Notes: generated by a model not told the origin, from the sequence alone. DNA of 64,000 nt from an uncultured Prochlorococcus sp. (GCA_902539115.1 CACBHP010000002.1:1-64000); one strand, 5' to 3'. Positions 34,689 to 42,504 are shown, counted from the first letter of the stretch. Translations and numbers: made by a program.

Positions 34689-34822
34689 ATTATATGATTC
34701 TTGAAAATAAAAAATCAAATTTTATTCAAATTCCAGATCTCTTTTCTTAAAGAAGTTTTCCAAAATTAAGTAAGGTATATTGTTCCCACTTTATTTCCGT
34801 ACCAAATCCCAGATTAAAAGCT

Positions 34823-36517
34823 CTATCTTGGAGTCCCAAAGCGCCAAACCAGACTAACGTCAAAGGTATTGGCATCAAGATTCCCTTCTTTAGAAATCAC
34901 TTTACCTATACCAGTTTGAAGGCTGAAGTCATCAGAGAAATTGTATTCTAATCCCATACTTGGTTTGTACAGTAAGGCGCTACCACTATCAACGCCTCCA
35001 CCCCCTCCTACACCTATTAGCATTTCTCCATAGAGGTGCCAATTCTTCCAGTTCGGACTATTAAACCCTACACCCCAGTGTCCCTCTGAGTAGCCACCTG
35101 CTCCTCCTTCATACGCGCTTAATCCTTGTCCTGTAAAGTACAACCAATCTCCTACCATCCAGTCGATTTTTCCTCCCAAAAGTTGCATATCGCGTGAGGA
35201 TCCTCCTTTACGTTGCGCATCAAAATACCATTGGTGAGCTGGGCGAAAACGCCATTTATTAGTTTGAATAACATCTTTTTCACTTAAGAGTGCTCCTTTT
35301 TGATCCTGAGCAAAGCTTTCCATTACATATGCCAAATTGAAGCCAAAATATGGGGTTTCAAAAGTACCATCTGGTGCGGTGAGGTAGCCGCCGTCCATAA
35401 TCATGCTTAGATCTGGAGAAAGTCGATATTCCAATCCTAGATTTGCTCGAGCAACAAATCCTCCTCCGGTTTCAACTGCTCCGCCGCCCGCGCCCCCAAT
35501 GGTTAAAGCTGGGAGAAGAGCCAGACGATCATCTTTGGTTAGGGGGAGGCGATAGCCTATCCCCGCCAAAAGTTCGGCATAGCCACCTACTCCACCAGTT
35601 GCGGCACCGGCAGTTTCAAAAGTAGCAAACCAGTTTTCATCAAGAAAGTAAGAATAATCTACACCCACGATTCCCAAGGAATCATTAAACGATTCACCGG
35701 AGGTAGTTTTACTGCCACTGGAAGGATAATAAGCTCGAACGCGTGCGGCTAGATGTGATCGATGACGGCTTACATTATTCCAGTCGGTTCCGAAGTAATC
35801 GGCCACAGTCAGCCCATCATCTCCCCAATTTAGTGTAGGTGAAGTGAAAGGAATATCCAGTGAAAGAGTTATAGCATCGCTTGAAATATCTCCGTTGGGG
35901 AAGTCTACGTAGGAATAATTAAGCCCCAGTGCGCTCCAGTCAAAGTCATACTTTAGACCGATATGGGTGCGTATCATTAATCCCCCCCCTTGCGCCGCAG
36001 AACCACCGCCCCCTGCACCTACATAGGCTCCGGAGTCAAAAATCCAGTTATCCATTAACTGACGTTCCACGCCCAAGGTATAGCCACCAGTAAAAAAACC
36101 GCCACGGCGTCCGCTCGCAGCACCGTAAAGAGTTATACCTCCGTATAGCCAGGGGTTGAGTCGATCGTAAGCTCCAATACTATACAAACCCATGTATTCT
36201 CCTGCATCTGGCATATCAATTTCCTCGTAGGAAAACCGCAAGATGCGGTCACTCCAAGTTTTAGACTCCATCCAAGCGGATTTACCCCCTGAAGACTTAT
36301 TTGTTGAGAAATCTTCTTTATTGTTATCTTTAAAAAAATTTTCGTCCTCTTTGTAAGATTTCCATATAATTTTTTTCAATGGTTCAGTTTTATTTTCCTT
36401 CACCTTTTCCCAATTAACAGTATTAAATTCAGACAAATCTTTTTTTATTTTTTCAGCAAAAATTCCTAAAGAATTAAATAATTGACTAACTAAAAATATA
36501 TAAAAAATCCACCTCAT
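34823..36517 (-). CDS. Three-fold repeat, beta-barrel-like exported protein of anomalous GC content
   Basis: A 564-residue protein not recognised as a named family. A possible signal anchor (WIFYIFLVSQLFNSLGIFAEK) is followed by an AT-rich, charged linker to about residue 80. Three repeats of about 112 residues follow (about 112-224, 284-399 and 448-560). Each carries a W-x(2,4) start, a GG-rich turn such as GGGGSAAQGGG, GAGGGAVETGGG or GGGGGVDSGSA, then a GLxY strand (IGLKYDF, LGLEYRL, MGLEYNF) and an alternating strand ending in LDIPF, NLAYV or LVWRF. This suggests an outer-membrane beta-barrel or a beta-solenoid. GC content jumps: one 60-base line in the body (35461-35520) has 38 G/C, whereas a line in the N-terminal part (36421-36480) has 10. 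This suggests import of a foreign body onto a native signal segment. Confidence 0.8.
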   Translation of the reverse strand: MRWIFYIFLVSQLFNSLGIFAEKIKKDLSEFNTVNWEKVKENKTEPLKKIIWKSYKEDENFFKDNNKEDFSTNKSSGGKSAWMESKTWSDRILRFSYEEIDMPDAGEYMGLYSIGAYDRLNPWLYGGITLYGAASGRRGGFFTGGYTLGVERQLMDNWIFDSGAYVGAGGGGSAAQGGGLMIRTHIGLKYDFDWSALGLNYSYVDFPNGDISSDAITLSLDIPFTSPTLNWGDDGLTVADYFGTDWNNVSRHRSHLAARVRAYYPSSGSKTTSGESFNDSLGIVGVDYSYFLDENWFATFETAGAATGGVGGYAELLAGIGYRLPLTKDDRLALLPALTIGGAGGGAVETGGGFVARANLGLEYRLSPDLSMIMDGGYLTAPDGTFETPYFGFNLAYVMESFAQDQKGALLSEKDVIQTNKWRFRPAHQWYFDAQRKGGSSRDMQLLGGKIDWMVGDWLYFTGQGLSAYEGGAGGYSEGHWGVGFNSPNWKNWHLYGEMLIGVGGGGGVDSGSALLYKPSMGLEYNFSDDFSLQTGIGKVISKEGNLDANTFDVSLVWRFGTPR

Positions 36518-36568
36518 TTCGAAACTTCTTAAACTTACTTGGTTTTTTCTTAATTATATAAAAAAAAG

Positions 36569-36588
36569 GACCCCTAATTCTAGAGGTC
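36569..36588. terminator. Hairpin with A/T tracts upstream of the triple-repeat protein
   Basis: gacccctaattctagaggtc folds with one mismatch in an 8-bp stem and is flanked by an A-run and TTTTTT, so it could stop transcription in either direction. It lies 52 bases before the start of the triple-repeat gene and may end the transcript of the small minus-strand ORF at 36943-37062. Confidence 0.6.
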
Positions 36589-36942
36589 TTTTTTGGTTTA
36601 CTAAATCAAGTGTTGCCTTGTTTCCACTTTTTTAGAAAAACCACTCCTTCACACATTCTTTAAGTTATGCCATATATTTATTTCCGTGGAAGCATTAGAT
36701 GTAATGTTATTAAACTGTCATATGTGCCAGTTGTATATTTAAGGAGATTTTTAATTAAAAGCATCATAATTTATAGTAAAAGGTGTTTATTAATCGGAAA
36801 TTTAATGTGAGAGTGGTTTTTAATGAATATATAAACAGACGAAGAAAGGTATAAATTATCTAAAGTATTAATTTCTTCTCCCAAAATAGATAAAGATTTG
36901 AAAACTGGTTTTTAGTATCAACTATTGCCGTACTTGTTGAGA
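36589..36942. other. Intergenic stretch without recognisable gene
   Basis: About 350 bases of AT-rich sequence with stop codons in all frames and no conserved motif that I can see. It may be decayed coding sequence between the foreign-looking triple-repeat gene and the tRNA-Ser flank, but nothing in it identifies the source. Confidence 0.4.
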
Positions 36943-37062
36943 TTAACTTCCATCCTGCAGAATTACGTTTTTCATAATATCTGCAATTTCATTTTCTTGT
37001 CTTTGAGTATTTGTATTTCCAACTGCGTAATAAATTTCAAGATCATTTTCTACTTTTGCCAT
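36943..37062 (-). CDS. Small hydrophilic protein, unknown
   Basis: A 39-residue ORF too short for the track: MAKVENDLEIYYAVGNTNTQ, then RQENEIADIMKNVILQDGS. The composition is protein-like rather than random AT sequence. There is no hydrophobic segment. Nothing is known about function. It is transcribed toward the bidirectional hairpin at 36569-36588. Confidence 0.5.
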   Translation of the reverse strand: MAKVENDLEIYYAVGNTNTQRQENEIADIMKNVILQDGS

Positions 37063-37155
37063 TTTTTAAGCTGGTGCTTTATTTAAAGTTAACAATACTA
37101 AATCTTTCATCGTCACCGGGAAAGATTCGATAGTGTGGTTGAAAATAAGACATAC

Positions 37156-37275
37156 ATGGTATTACCTTCACCCCAAATTGCGATTGGATTACTGCTTATA
37201 AGTATTGGAATAATAGTTACTTTTGATATCAAAATTGATCTATTTAAAAATAAAGAGCAAAAGAAAAAAGTTTGA
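37156..37275 (+). CDS. Small single-helix membrane protein, unknown
   Basis: A 39-residue ORF with one hydrophobic helix (IAIGLLLISIGIIVTFDI) flanked by a short Pro-containing N-terminus (MVLPSPQ) and a Lys-rich tail (KEQKKKV), which suits N-out/C-in insertion. It is missing from the ORF track because of its length. The size and layout resemble many small membrane proteins of Prochlorococcus, but no family is assigned. Confidence 0.5.
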   Translation: MVLPSPQIAIGLLLISIGIIVTFDIKIDLFKNKEQKKKV

Positions 37276-37325
37276 TATCTTTGAAAATATCTGTATTAAT
37301 TTGATCAAATAATAATTAATCTTAA

Positions 37326-37928
37326 TTAGATTAAAAATAAAAAACACCCTGTAATAAATCCACTCAAATGACCTAATAAACTTACCCCTGGCAAAAAAGA
37401 GAAAATCAAACCTATAAGGCATATTGTCTTTGACATTTTTTGAACTTCATAATTGGACTTAAAACCAATTTCTTTTCCTAAAAAATATTTCTTTCCATAA
37501 AAAGAAGTTAATAGTATGAATCCAAATAAAGCATAAATTATTCCACTAAATCCTAAATTTGCATAATTCAGATAGATATTAAAATACGATAAAATCTTTT
37601 CGTAAAACCAAATAATAAAAAAATTTAAAAAAGAACAACTTAAAATAAACTTCAAATAAAAAAATCTGCTTTTAATTCCGAGTCTCATCAAAAAATATCT
37701 AGTGATAATTATTCCACCGAGATTACTTAATAAATGATTTAAATCTGCATGAGTTAGGATTGATGTAAAAATCCTATAGGGTTGAACACTAATTAATCTA
37801 GGGACAAAGTAAAAATAATCTTTATCAATAACTTCAATTAAATCAGTAAAAATAAAAACTGAGATTAAAAAAATTCCAGTTACAATATACTGGCAATCAT
37901 ATTTTGATATTGAATTATTAAAAGGCAT
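37326..37928 (-). CDS. Rhomboid-family intramembrane serine protease
   Basis: A 200-residue polytopic membrane protein with the rhomboid signatures: HADLNHLLSN (HxxxxHxxxN in helix 2), NLGFSGIIYALFG with the catalytic Ser128 in GxSG, and LLGHLSGFITG with the catalytic His187. It has six or so hydrophobic segments. These proteases cleave transmembrane substrates within the bilayer. It is the last identifiable intact gene of the region before the tRNA-Ser flank. The 5' and 3' sides have small ORFs only. Confidence 0.9.
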   Translation of the reverse strand: MPFNNSISKYDCQYIVTGIFLISVFIFTDLIEVIDKDYFYFVPRLISVQPYRIFTSILTHADLNHLLSNLGGIIITRYFLMRLGIKSRFFYLKFILSCSFLNFFIIWFYEKILSYFNIYLNYANLGFSGIIYALFGFILLTSFYGKKYFLGKEIGFKSNYEVQKMSKTICLIGLIFSFLPGVSLLGHLSGFITGCFLFLI

Positions 37929-37970
37929 TTTTTATTTTTAAATTAAAAAATATCTTCTTAAATAGAAGAA

Positions 37971-37990
37971 AAGACCCTGACAAGGGTCTT
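37971..37990. terminator. Hairpin terminator between rhomboid gene and 52-residue gene
   Basis: aagaccc-tgacaa-gggtctt is a perfect 7-bp stem with a 6-base loop, flanked by A and T tracts. It lies just after the stop of the minus-strand 52-residue gene, which it probably terminates. Confidence 0.75.
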
Positions 37991-38016
37991 TATTAATATC
38001 TTAATTTATATTGCCT

Positions 38017-38175
38017 TTAGTAAACTTTGCAATGAGAACTTGTTGGGTAGTCTATGCATTCTTTTTCCCAATAATCTTGTCTATGATCTTTAGGCAGTTG
38101 ATAATTAAAATCATGCATTCTCCAAATATCTGAAGTTGCATTTCTAAGGGCAGTGAATGGAGAGGTGAGTCTCAT
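38017..38175 (-). CDS. Small acidic/aromatic protein, unknown
   Basis: A 52-residue ORF not in the track: MRLTSPFTALRNATSDIWRM, then HDFNYQLPKDHRQDYWEKECIDYPTSSHCKVY. It has two Cys near the C-terminus and many aromatic residues, and the dense charged/aromatic pattern is unlike random AT-rich sequence. It is followed by a strong hairpin terminator, which supports it being a real gene. The function is unknown. Confidence 0.65.
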   Translation of the reverse strand: MRLTSPFTALRNATSDIWRMHDFNYQLPKDHRQDYWEKECIDYPTSSHCKVY

Positions 38176-38259
38176 AAAACCTCCTATATCTCTACTTCTT
38201 AATTATCCTTCTATTTTATTGAAATTAATAGAGTATTAATACTCTAGTATTAATGCTTT

Positions 38260-38505
38260 GTGTTTGACGCGACTATCTTTTACCATTTCGAAAGATTAGA
38301 TGTTGATAATGGAATCTTATTATCACCACTATATGATTCTCTATTTGATAAGAACTTAATTAGTTTTAAAGATAATGGTGAAATAATAATTTCCGAGAAA
38401 GTTAAAGATAAAGAATTAGTTTCAGTTATAAAATTCAATGCAAAAATCAAAATATCAGAAGGGATGAAAAAATACCTCAACAAACATAGATCTAAACTTA
38501 GGTGA
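38260..38505 (+). pseudogene. C-terminal fragment of an HNH endonuclease (restriction-like)
   Basis: An 81-residue frame, with a GTG as first possible start and an in-frame TAA two codons upstream of it. The stretch ERLDVDNGILLSPLYDSLFDKNLISFKDNGEIIISE matches the C-terminal half of HNH_2-type endonucleases, which carry the phrase NGxLLSPxxDxLFDKGLIxF. The N-terminal part with the first Cys/His and the HI motif is missing, and no ORF upstream supplies it. It is 230 bases from the tRNA-Ser. I read it as a broken remnant of a restriction or mobile-element-associated nuclease. Confidence 0.75.
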
Positions 38506-38535
38506 AAAATCTTTTATTTTAAAATCGAACCCATT

Positions 38536-38576
38536 CCCCCAACACTTTCCAAATTCCCCCAACATTTCCCCCAACA
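38536..38576. repeat. Three short direct repeats of CCCCCAACA
   Basis: The nonamer cccccaaca occurs at 38536-38544, 38556-38564 and 38568-38576 (TGTTGGGGG on the minus strand), and the first two copies extend to ATTCCCCCAACA. The C5 runs are striking in a genome of this AT content. They lie between the HNH fragment and tRNA-Ser, where integrase arm-type binding sites would be expected. That function is inference. Confidence 0.7.
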
Positions 38577-38615
38577 CTTTTTAAATATTAAAGGTTTGAT
38601 CTTCTCTGAATTAAC

Positions 38616-38725
38616 CTGACATTATCAGACACTGTTTTTAAGAAGAAAATACAATAATTATTGCCATAGCAGGAATTTACAAAAATTTTGACTTTAACAG
38701 AATGCCTCTGACATTGTCAGACACT
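38616..38725. repeat. Pair of 18-base direct repeats next to tRNA-Ser
   Basis: ctgacattatcagacact (38616-38633) and ctgacattgtcagacact (38708-38725) differ at one base. The second contains the perfect 11-base palindrome tgaca-t-tgtca. They are 92 bases apart, and the second ends 9 bases before the tRNA 3' end. A role as recombinase or regulator binding sites is possible. Confidence 0.75.
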
Positions 38726-38734
38726 AAAAAAATC

Positions 38735-38819
38735 CGGAGAGGGTGGGATTCGAACCCACGAATAGTTTCCTATTAAACGATTTCGAGTCGTTCGCTTTCG
38801 ACCACTCAGCCACCTCTCC
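38735..38819 (-). tRNA. tRNA-Ser (CGA)
   Basis: The reverse complement begins GGAGAGGTGGCTGAGTGGTC and ends CCCTCTCCG (85 bases, CCA not encoded). The acceptor stem GGAGAGG/CCTCTCC, D-arm, anticodon loop CTCGAAA with anticodon CGA, a long variable arm (class II, typical of Ser) and the T-arm GTGGGTTCGAATCCCAC are all present. It reads UCG codons. tRNA-Ser genes are common integration sites in Prochlorococcus. The 3' end faces the region with repeats and the HNH fragment. Confidence 0.96.
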
Positions 38820-38881
38820 GGCTTTTTATAAGTATGCACATAAAAAAGAGAAAATTATGAACTATATAATTATCTTAATTT

Positions 38882-39904
38882 TTACTTCCACCCTGCATCT
38901 TTCATGAATTTAATAGCTTGAGAATTTTTTTCTCCAAGGTCTTCTACAGTGACACTATCAGGTATAAACTCTCCAAAGTTTTTTACTATTTCATTCTGAT
39001 TAACTTCCTTCAAAGGATGTTCAAAAGTTGGAGCAGCTAAACCTTTACTTCCCTCTGGAGATGCTAAGAATTCAAGCAACTGAATAGCTTCATTTTTATT
39101 TGTTGCATATTTTGCAACACCACCGGCACTAATATTTACGTGTGCAGGATTAGGAGTTAGGACCTTTGTTTTTTTTGCATACAAAGCATCTCTTCTTCCA
39201 TTAACACCCGCTAACATTCTTGCTACATAATAATGATTAACAATTCCTACTCCACATTTTTTCTTAGAAACTGCTCTAATAATTGAAATATCACCTGGGA
39301 AGAATGGTTGGGAAACATTTGAAATCATTCCGCTTAACCAAGCTTTAGTTTCTGTTTGACCTTTATTAATTATTTGATTAGCAACTAAAGATTGATTATA
39401 TGGACTTTTTCTATTTCTTAAACATACTTTCCCTTTTAAAGATGGATCAGCCAAATCAGTGTAATCATTAATCTTGCTAACATCTACCACTTTTGGATTA
39501 ACTATCATAACTCTCACTCTTCTTGTTAATGCGTACCATTCCTTATTTGGATCTTTCAAGCCAACTGGAACATCATTTTCTAAATTAGAAGATGCTATTG
39601 GTTGAAGTAATCCAGCTTTGGCTGCATTAGTAATTCTTGCTGCATCTACAAGTAATATTAAATCTGCTTGAGAATTCTTTCCTTCTCTTTTCAATCTTTC
39701 AATTAAAGATATCCCTGCTGCTTCTATAAGCCTAACTTTAATTCCTGTTTCTTCTGCAAATTTTTTATAGACGCTCCTATCAGTGTTGTAATGTCTCCCG
39801 GAATAAACTTTGACTTCTTTTTCAGTTGAGTTAGCAGGTATATTAACGTTTAGCAAAAATGTACATGTAAATACTGAAAAAATTAATTTTTTAAGTTTTT
39901 GCAC
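38882..39904 (-). CDS. futA: Ferric iron ABC transporter substrate-binding protein (FutA/IdiA)
   Basis: A 340-residue periplasmic binding protein. A signal peptide (LIFSVFTCTFLLNVNIPANS) is followed by EVKVYSGRHYNTDRSVYKKFAEETGI, the signature of FutA/IdiA/AfuA proteins that bind Fe3+ with Tyr residues. NHYYVARML carries two of the ligand tyrosines, and the region KVLTPNPAHVNISAGGVAKYATNK is typical too. It is iron-stress induced in cyanobacteria. IdiA also has a role in photosystem II protection. The permease and ATPase are not in the window. It is divergent from the piuC-like gene, with a shared 100-base promoter region. Confidence 0.95.
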   Translation of the reverse strand: MQKLKKLIFSVFTCTFLLNVNIPANSTEKEVKVYSGRHYNTDRSVYKKFAEETGIKVRLIEAAGISLIERLKREGKNSQADLILLVDAARITNAAKAGLLQPIASSNLENDVPVGLKDPNKEWYALTRRVRVMIVNPKVVDVSKINDYTDLADPSLKGKVCLRNRKSPYNQSLVANQIINKGQTETKAWLSGMISNVSQPFFPGDISIIRAVSKKKCGVGIVNHYYVARMLAGVNGRRDALYAKKTKVLTPNPAHVNISAGGVAKYATNKNEAIQLLEFLASPEGSKGLAAPTFEHPLKEVNQNEIVKNFGEFIPDSVTVEDLGEKNSQAIKFMKDAGWK

Positions 39905-40006
39905 TTTTTCAATTTCGTATCTATGGTTACTTTATACCTATAAAAACAGTTCAAGCTCTAAAAGCGAACTTCTATACATTGATTTGTATCATTTTTTATA
40001 TTTCAT

Positions 40007-40675
40007 ATGAATTATTTAATCCATCAGTTATTAAACACTGAAGAAATAAATTTTATAAAAAAAGAATTAGAGAAATGTAGCCAACAAGATTGGGAAGATG
40101 GAAAAAAAACAGCTGGTAGCCACGCCTCAATGGTAAAAAATAATTTGCAACTAAATAGAAATGCTGAAATATCGAAAAAAAACGCTCAATTAGTTAATAA
40201 AAAGATCCTTTCCAACCAGTTAATAAAAAGTTTTTCTTTACCAAAAAGAATACATGGAATAATGTTTACAAAATCTTCCAATAATATGCAATATGGGAGA
40301 CATATTGACAATCCATACATGTCCTCTGGTAGATCAGATTTATCTTTTACTCTTTCATTGACGAATAGAGATTTTTATAAAGGTGGAGAATTAATTATTG
40401 AGACAATGAATTCAGAAGAGAAATTTAAATTAAATGCTGGAGAGATTATCATATACCCAAGTTCTTACTTTCATGAAGTGAATGAAGTAAATAATGGTGA
40501 AAGATTAGTATGCGTAGGATGGATAGAAAGTTATGTTAAATCAATTGAAGAAAGGGAATATTTATTTGATCTTGATGCGGGAGCAAGAGGGCTGTTAGCA
40601 AAACATGGGAGATCAGACGAGCTTGATTTAATCTTCAAGTCTTATGCAAGTTTATTGAGAGTATTAGGCAATTAA
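40007..40675 (+). CDS. piuC: PKHD-type Fe(II)/2-oxoglutarate hydroxylase (PiuC/YbiX-like)
   Basis: A 222-residue dioxygenase of the prolyl-4-hydroxylase fold. The iron triad is visible: YGRHIDNPYM supplies His and Asp (HxD), and IYPSSYFHEV the distal His. GERLVCVGWIES carries the Arg that binds 2-oxoglutarate. The length and the C-terminal helical extension match YbiX/PiuC proteins, which occur next to iron-uptake genes and are Fur regulated in many bacteria. Its position opposite futA supports a role in iron homeostasis. The substrate is unknown. Confidence 0.9.
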   Translation: MNYLIHQLLNTEEINFIKKELEKCSQQDWEDGKKTAGSHASMVKNNLQLNRNAEISKKNAQLVNKKILSNQLIKSFSLPKRIHGIMFTKSSNNMQYGRHIDNPYMSSGRSDLSFTLSLTNRDFYKGGELIIETMNSEEKFKLNAGEIIIYPSSYFHEVNEVNNGERLVCVGWIESYVKSIEEREYLFDLDAGARGLLAKHGRSDELDLIFKSYASLLRVLGN

Positions 40676-40748
40676 TGGATCATTTTATACATCAAATAGA
40701 AAATGTTATTAAAGATATTTAGAATAATAAATATAATTTAAAATTAAG

Positions 40749-40976
40749 ATGTCAAGTAAAAGTTCAATTGCAATATTTATAGCCGCAACTAGCGCAATTG
40801 CTATTTCATCACCTGCAAGTGGAGGAGAAAAAGATTTAGGAGGGCTTAAGGAATGGAATACTGATATGTCAATTGATGCAGAATTCGTTCTAGATAAGGA
40901 TGCGCAAAAAATTGCAGATGAAGCATCCAAATCAAGTATGTGCATACCTGTTGGCGAGGGTGAAAACTGCTGGTAA
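40749..40976 (+). CDS. Small secreted protein, unknown
   Basis: A 75-residue protein with a clear signal peptide (KSSIAIFIAATSAIAISSPASG) and a small acidic mature part containing two cysteines (SMCIPVGEGENCW) at the C-terminus, suited to a disulfide in the periplasm or lumen. It follows the piuC-like gene by 73 bases, in the same orientation, and is followed by a strong terminator. It may be part of the iron regulon. No family is recognised. Confidence 0.75.
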   Translation: MSSKSSIAIFIAATSAIAISSPASGGEKDLGGLKEWNTDMSIDAEFVLDKDAQKIADEASKSSMCIPVGEGENCW

Positions 40977-41030
40977 ACCCAATTATCAAATATATATAAC
41001 AAATTAAATTTGTAGTATTAAATAAAAAAA

Positions 41031-41050
41031 AACGCCCTTAACTGGGCGTT
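41031..41050. terminator. Bidirectional terminator between secreted protein and porin
   Basis: aacgccc-ttaact-gggcgtt is a perfect 7-bp stem, preceded by AAAAAA and followed by TTTTT. It is positioned between convergent genes. Confidence 0.88.
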
Positions 41051-41070
41051 TTTAGTTTCAAAATCTAATC

Positions 41071-42363
41071 CTAGAATTTAAATGTAGTTTCTAAAACTGC
41101 ACCAGTTATGTCTGAGCCAGCTGTTCCGTTTCTATCGGAGCCACCAAACACAGCAGGAGTAACAGAAACTGAATCATTAACTTGGAATTGATAATATGCT
41201 TCCCAAGCAAAAGGATCAGTTGTCTCGTCTTCACGTTTTTGTGGCTGACCGAAAGCTAAACCTATACGATCATCCGCCTGGAACATATCTTGCCAGTTTA
41301 AACCAACAAAATACATAGTTGTATTACTGTTTGAACTAGCATCTGTTTCAGAAGTATCAAAACCTACAGAGATAGAAGGGGTAGCAACTCCTGTTTCTTG
41401 AGGTCTCCACCATGCTCTTAAACCAATATTGGTACTACCTGCATCATTGTAAGTTCTTTGTTTACCATTGGCAGTAGAAAAATAACCGTCCTCCCAGTCA
41501 TTATACTTTTGGTTAACAATTGCTGAAACTGAGTATTGTGGCTGTGTATAACCTATTTGAGTAGCCCAACTAGTAGCACCTTCATTTGTTAATAAACCTG
41601 TTGAATTACCAGATTTTGTGGTGAAGTTAGTGCTAATAGCAAGTCCACTATCGTCAGTCCATGTCAAGCCAGCTCCAGGGCTAGTACTTGCACCATAAGC
41701 TGAAGCATTACCTCCAAGAGTAAACTGTTTTAAAACAGGTTTATAGATTGATGGAGTTGTACCATGCATGTAGTAGTTTTCAATCTTAGGTCCAGCGGTA
41801 AAAGTAAAGCTGTCACCTAATGGCATTGAGTACCACAACTTATCAACCTTTAAACTATCTCCGTTTTGGTTTGCAGATGATAGATATGTACCATATGCGG
41901 TTTCGTTAAATGGTTTGGTTTTGTCTCCAGCGGAGTCTTTAGGACCGTTTCCAGTTTTAATCCTTACATAAAGATTATCATCTCCAGTAAAACTTGAATT
42001 CAAGTTCATTACGTACATGTACTGGAAAACAGTGGCTTCATTTAGAGCTGTAACACTATCAGGAGCATCGAGAGCACCTACAGTGAAGACTGCCTTACCA
42101 TCCATTACTGTAGTATCGGAAAATCCACCGGCTTCAAAGTTATTCTGCCTAGCTTCTAGGCCATCTATACGACTATTTACTTTTGCAAGACCATCCTTAA
42201 CATCGTTCTGGAAAGTATCGCTATCAAATCTTTGAGATGTTTTTTTGCTACGAACATAGCTATTCATCTCTTCAAGATTGACTGATTCGGAAGCTTGAGA
42301 AGCAATTGGAGCTATTAAGCTCAATGCGGTTCCAGCCACCAACATTTTTTGGAAGAGTTTCAT
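41071..42363 (-). CDS. Outer-membrane porin (cyanobacterial Som/OprB-like)
   Basis: A 430-residue porin. A signal peptide (MLVAGTALSLIAPIASQAS) is followed by a short coiled-coil (FQNDVKDGLAKVNSRIDGLEARQ) and a long beta-barrel region from about residue 75, with alternating hydrophobic strands (KAVFTVGALDAP to VLETTFKF) and a terminal Phe, as outer-membrane proteins have. The SLH domain of larger Som porins is reduced to the NLEEMNSYV segment at most. It allows diffusion of solutes through the outer membrane. Placement beside futA suggests possible iron-linked regulation, which is inference. Confidence 0.92.
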   Translation of the reverse strand: MKLFQKMLVAGTALSLIAPIASQASESVNLEEMNSYVRSKKTSQRFDSDTFQNDVKDGLAKVNSRIDGLEARQNNFEAGGFSDTTVMDGKAVFTVGALDAPDSVTALNEATVFQYMYVMNLNSSFTGDDNLYVRIKTGNGPKDSAGDKTKPFNETAYGTYLSSANQNGDSLKVDKLWYSMPLGDSFTFTAGPKIENYYMHGTTPSIYKPVLKQFTLGGNASAYGASTSPGAGLTWTDDSGLAISTNFTTKSGNSTGLLTNEGATSWATQIGYTQPQYSVSAIVNQKYNDWEDGYFSTANGKQRTYNDAGSTNIGLRAWWRPQETGVATPSISVGFDTSETDASSNSNTTMYFVGLNWQDMFQADDRIGLAFGQPQKREDETTDPFAWEAYYQFQVNDSVSVTPAVFGGSDRNGTAGSDITGAVLETTFKF

Positions 42364-42504
42364 TTTACCTCACACGGAAAAACCCATAGAAATGGGTAAC
42401 TATACTGTATCGGGTGTAACAAAAAGATAAAGATATAAAAGTTTCAATTCGGTGTAACTTTTTTTACTATCAATTCTTTTTATTGTCTAAATATATTTTG
42501 CGTA

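Noticed and set aside
34694-34750. 18-codon ORF after the ferredoxin gene
   Set aside because: It is too short, with no conserved feature or ribosome binding site, and is compatible with chance in AT-rich sequence.
38530-38580. CRISPR-like array
   Set aside because: The repeats are only 9 bases, spaced 3-11 bases apart, with no cas genes, so this is not a CRISPR array.
39905-40006. Possible Fur box between futA and the piuC-like gene
   Set aside because: I looked for a GATAAT-type inverted repeat and found only AT-rich partial matches that occur all over this genome, so I do not annotate it.
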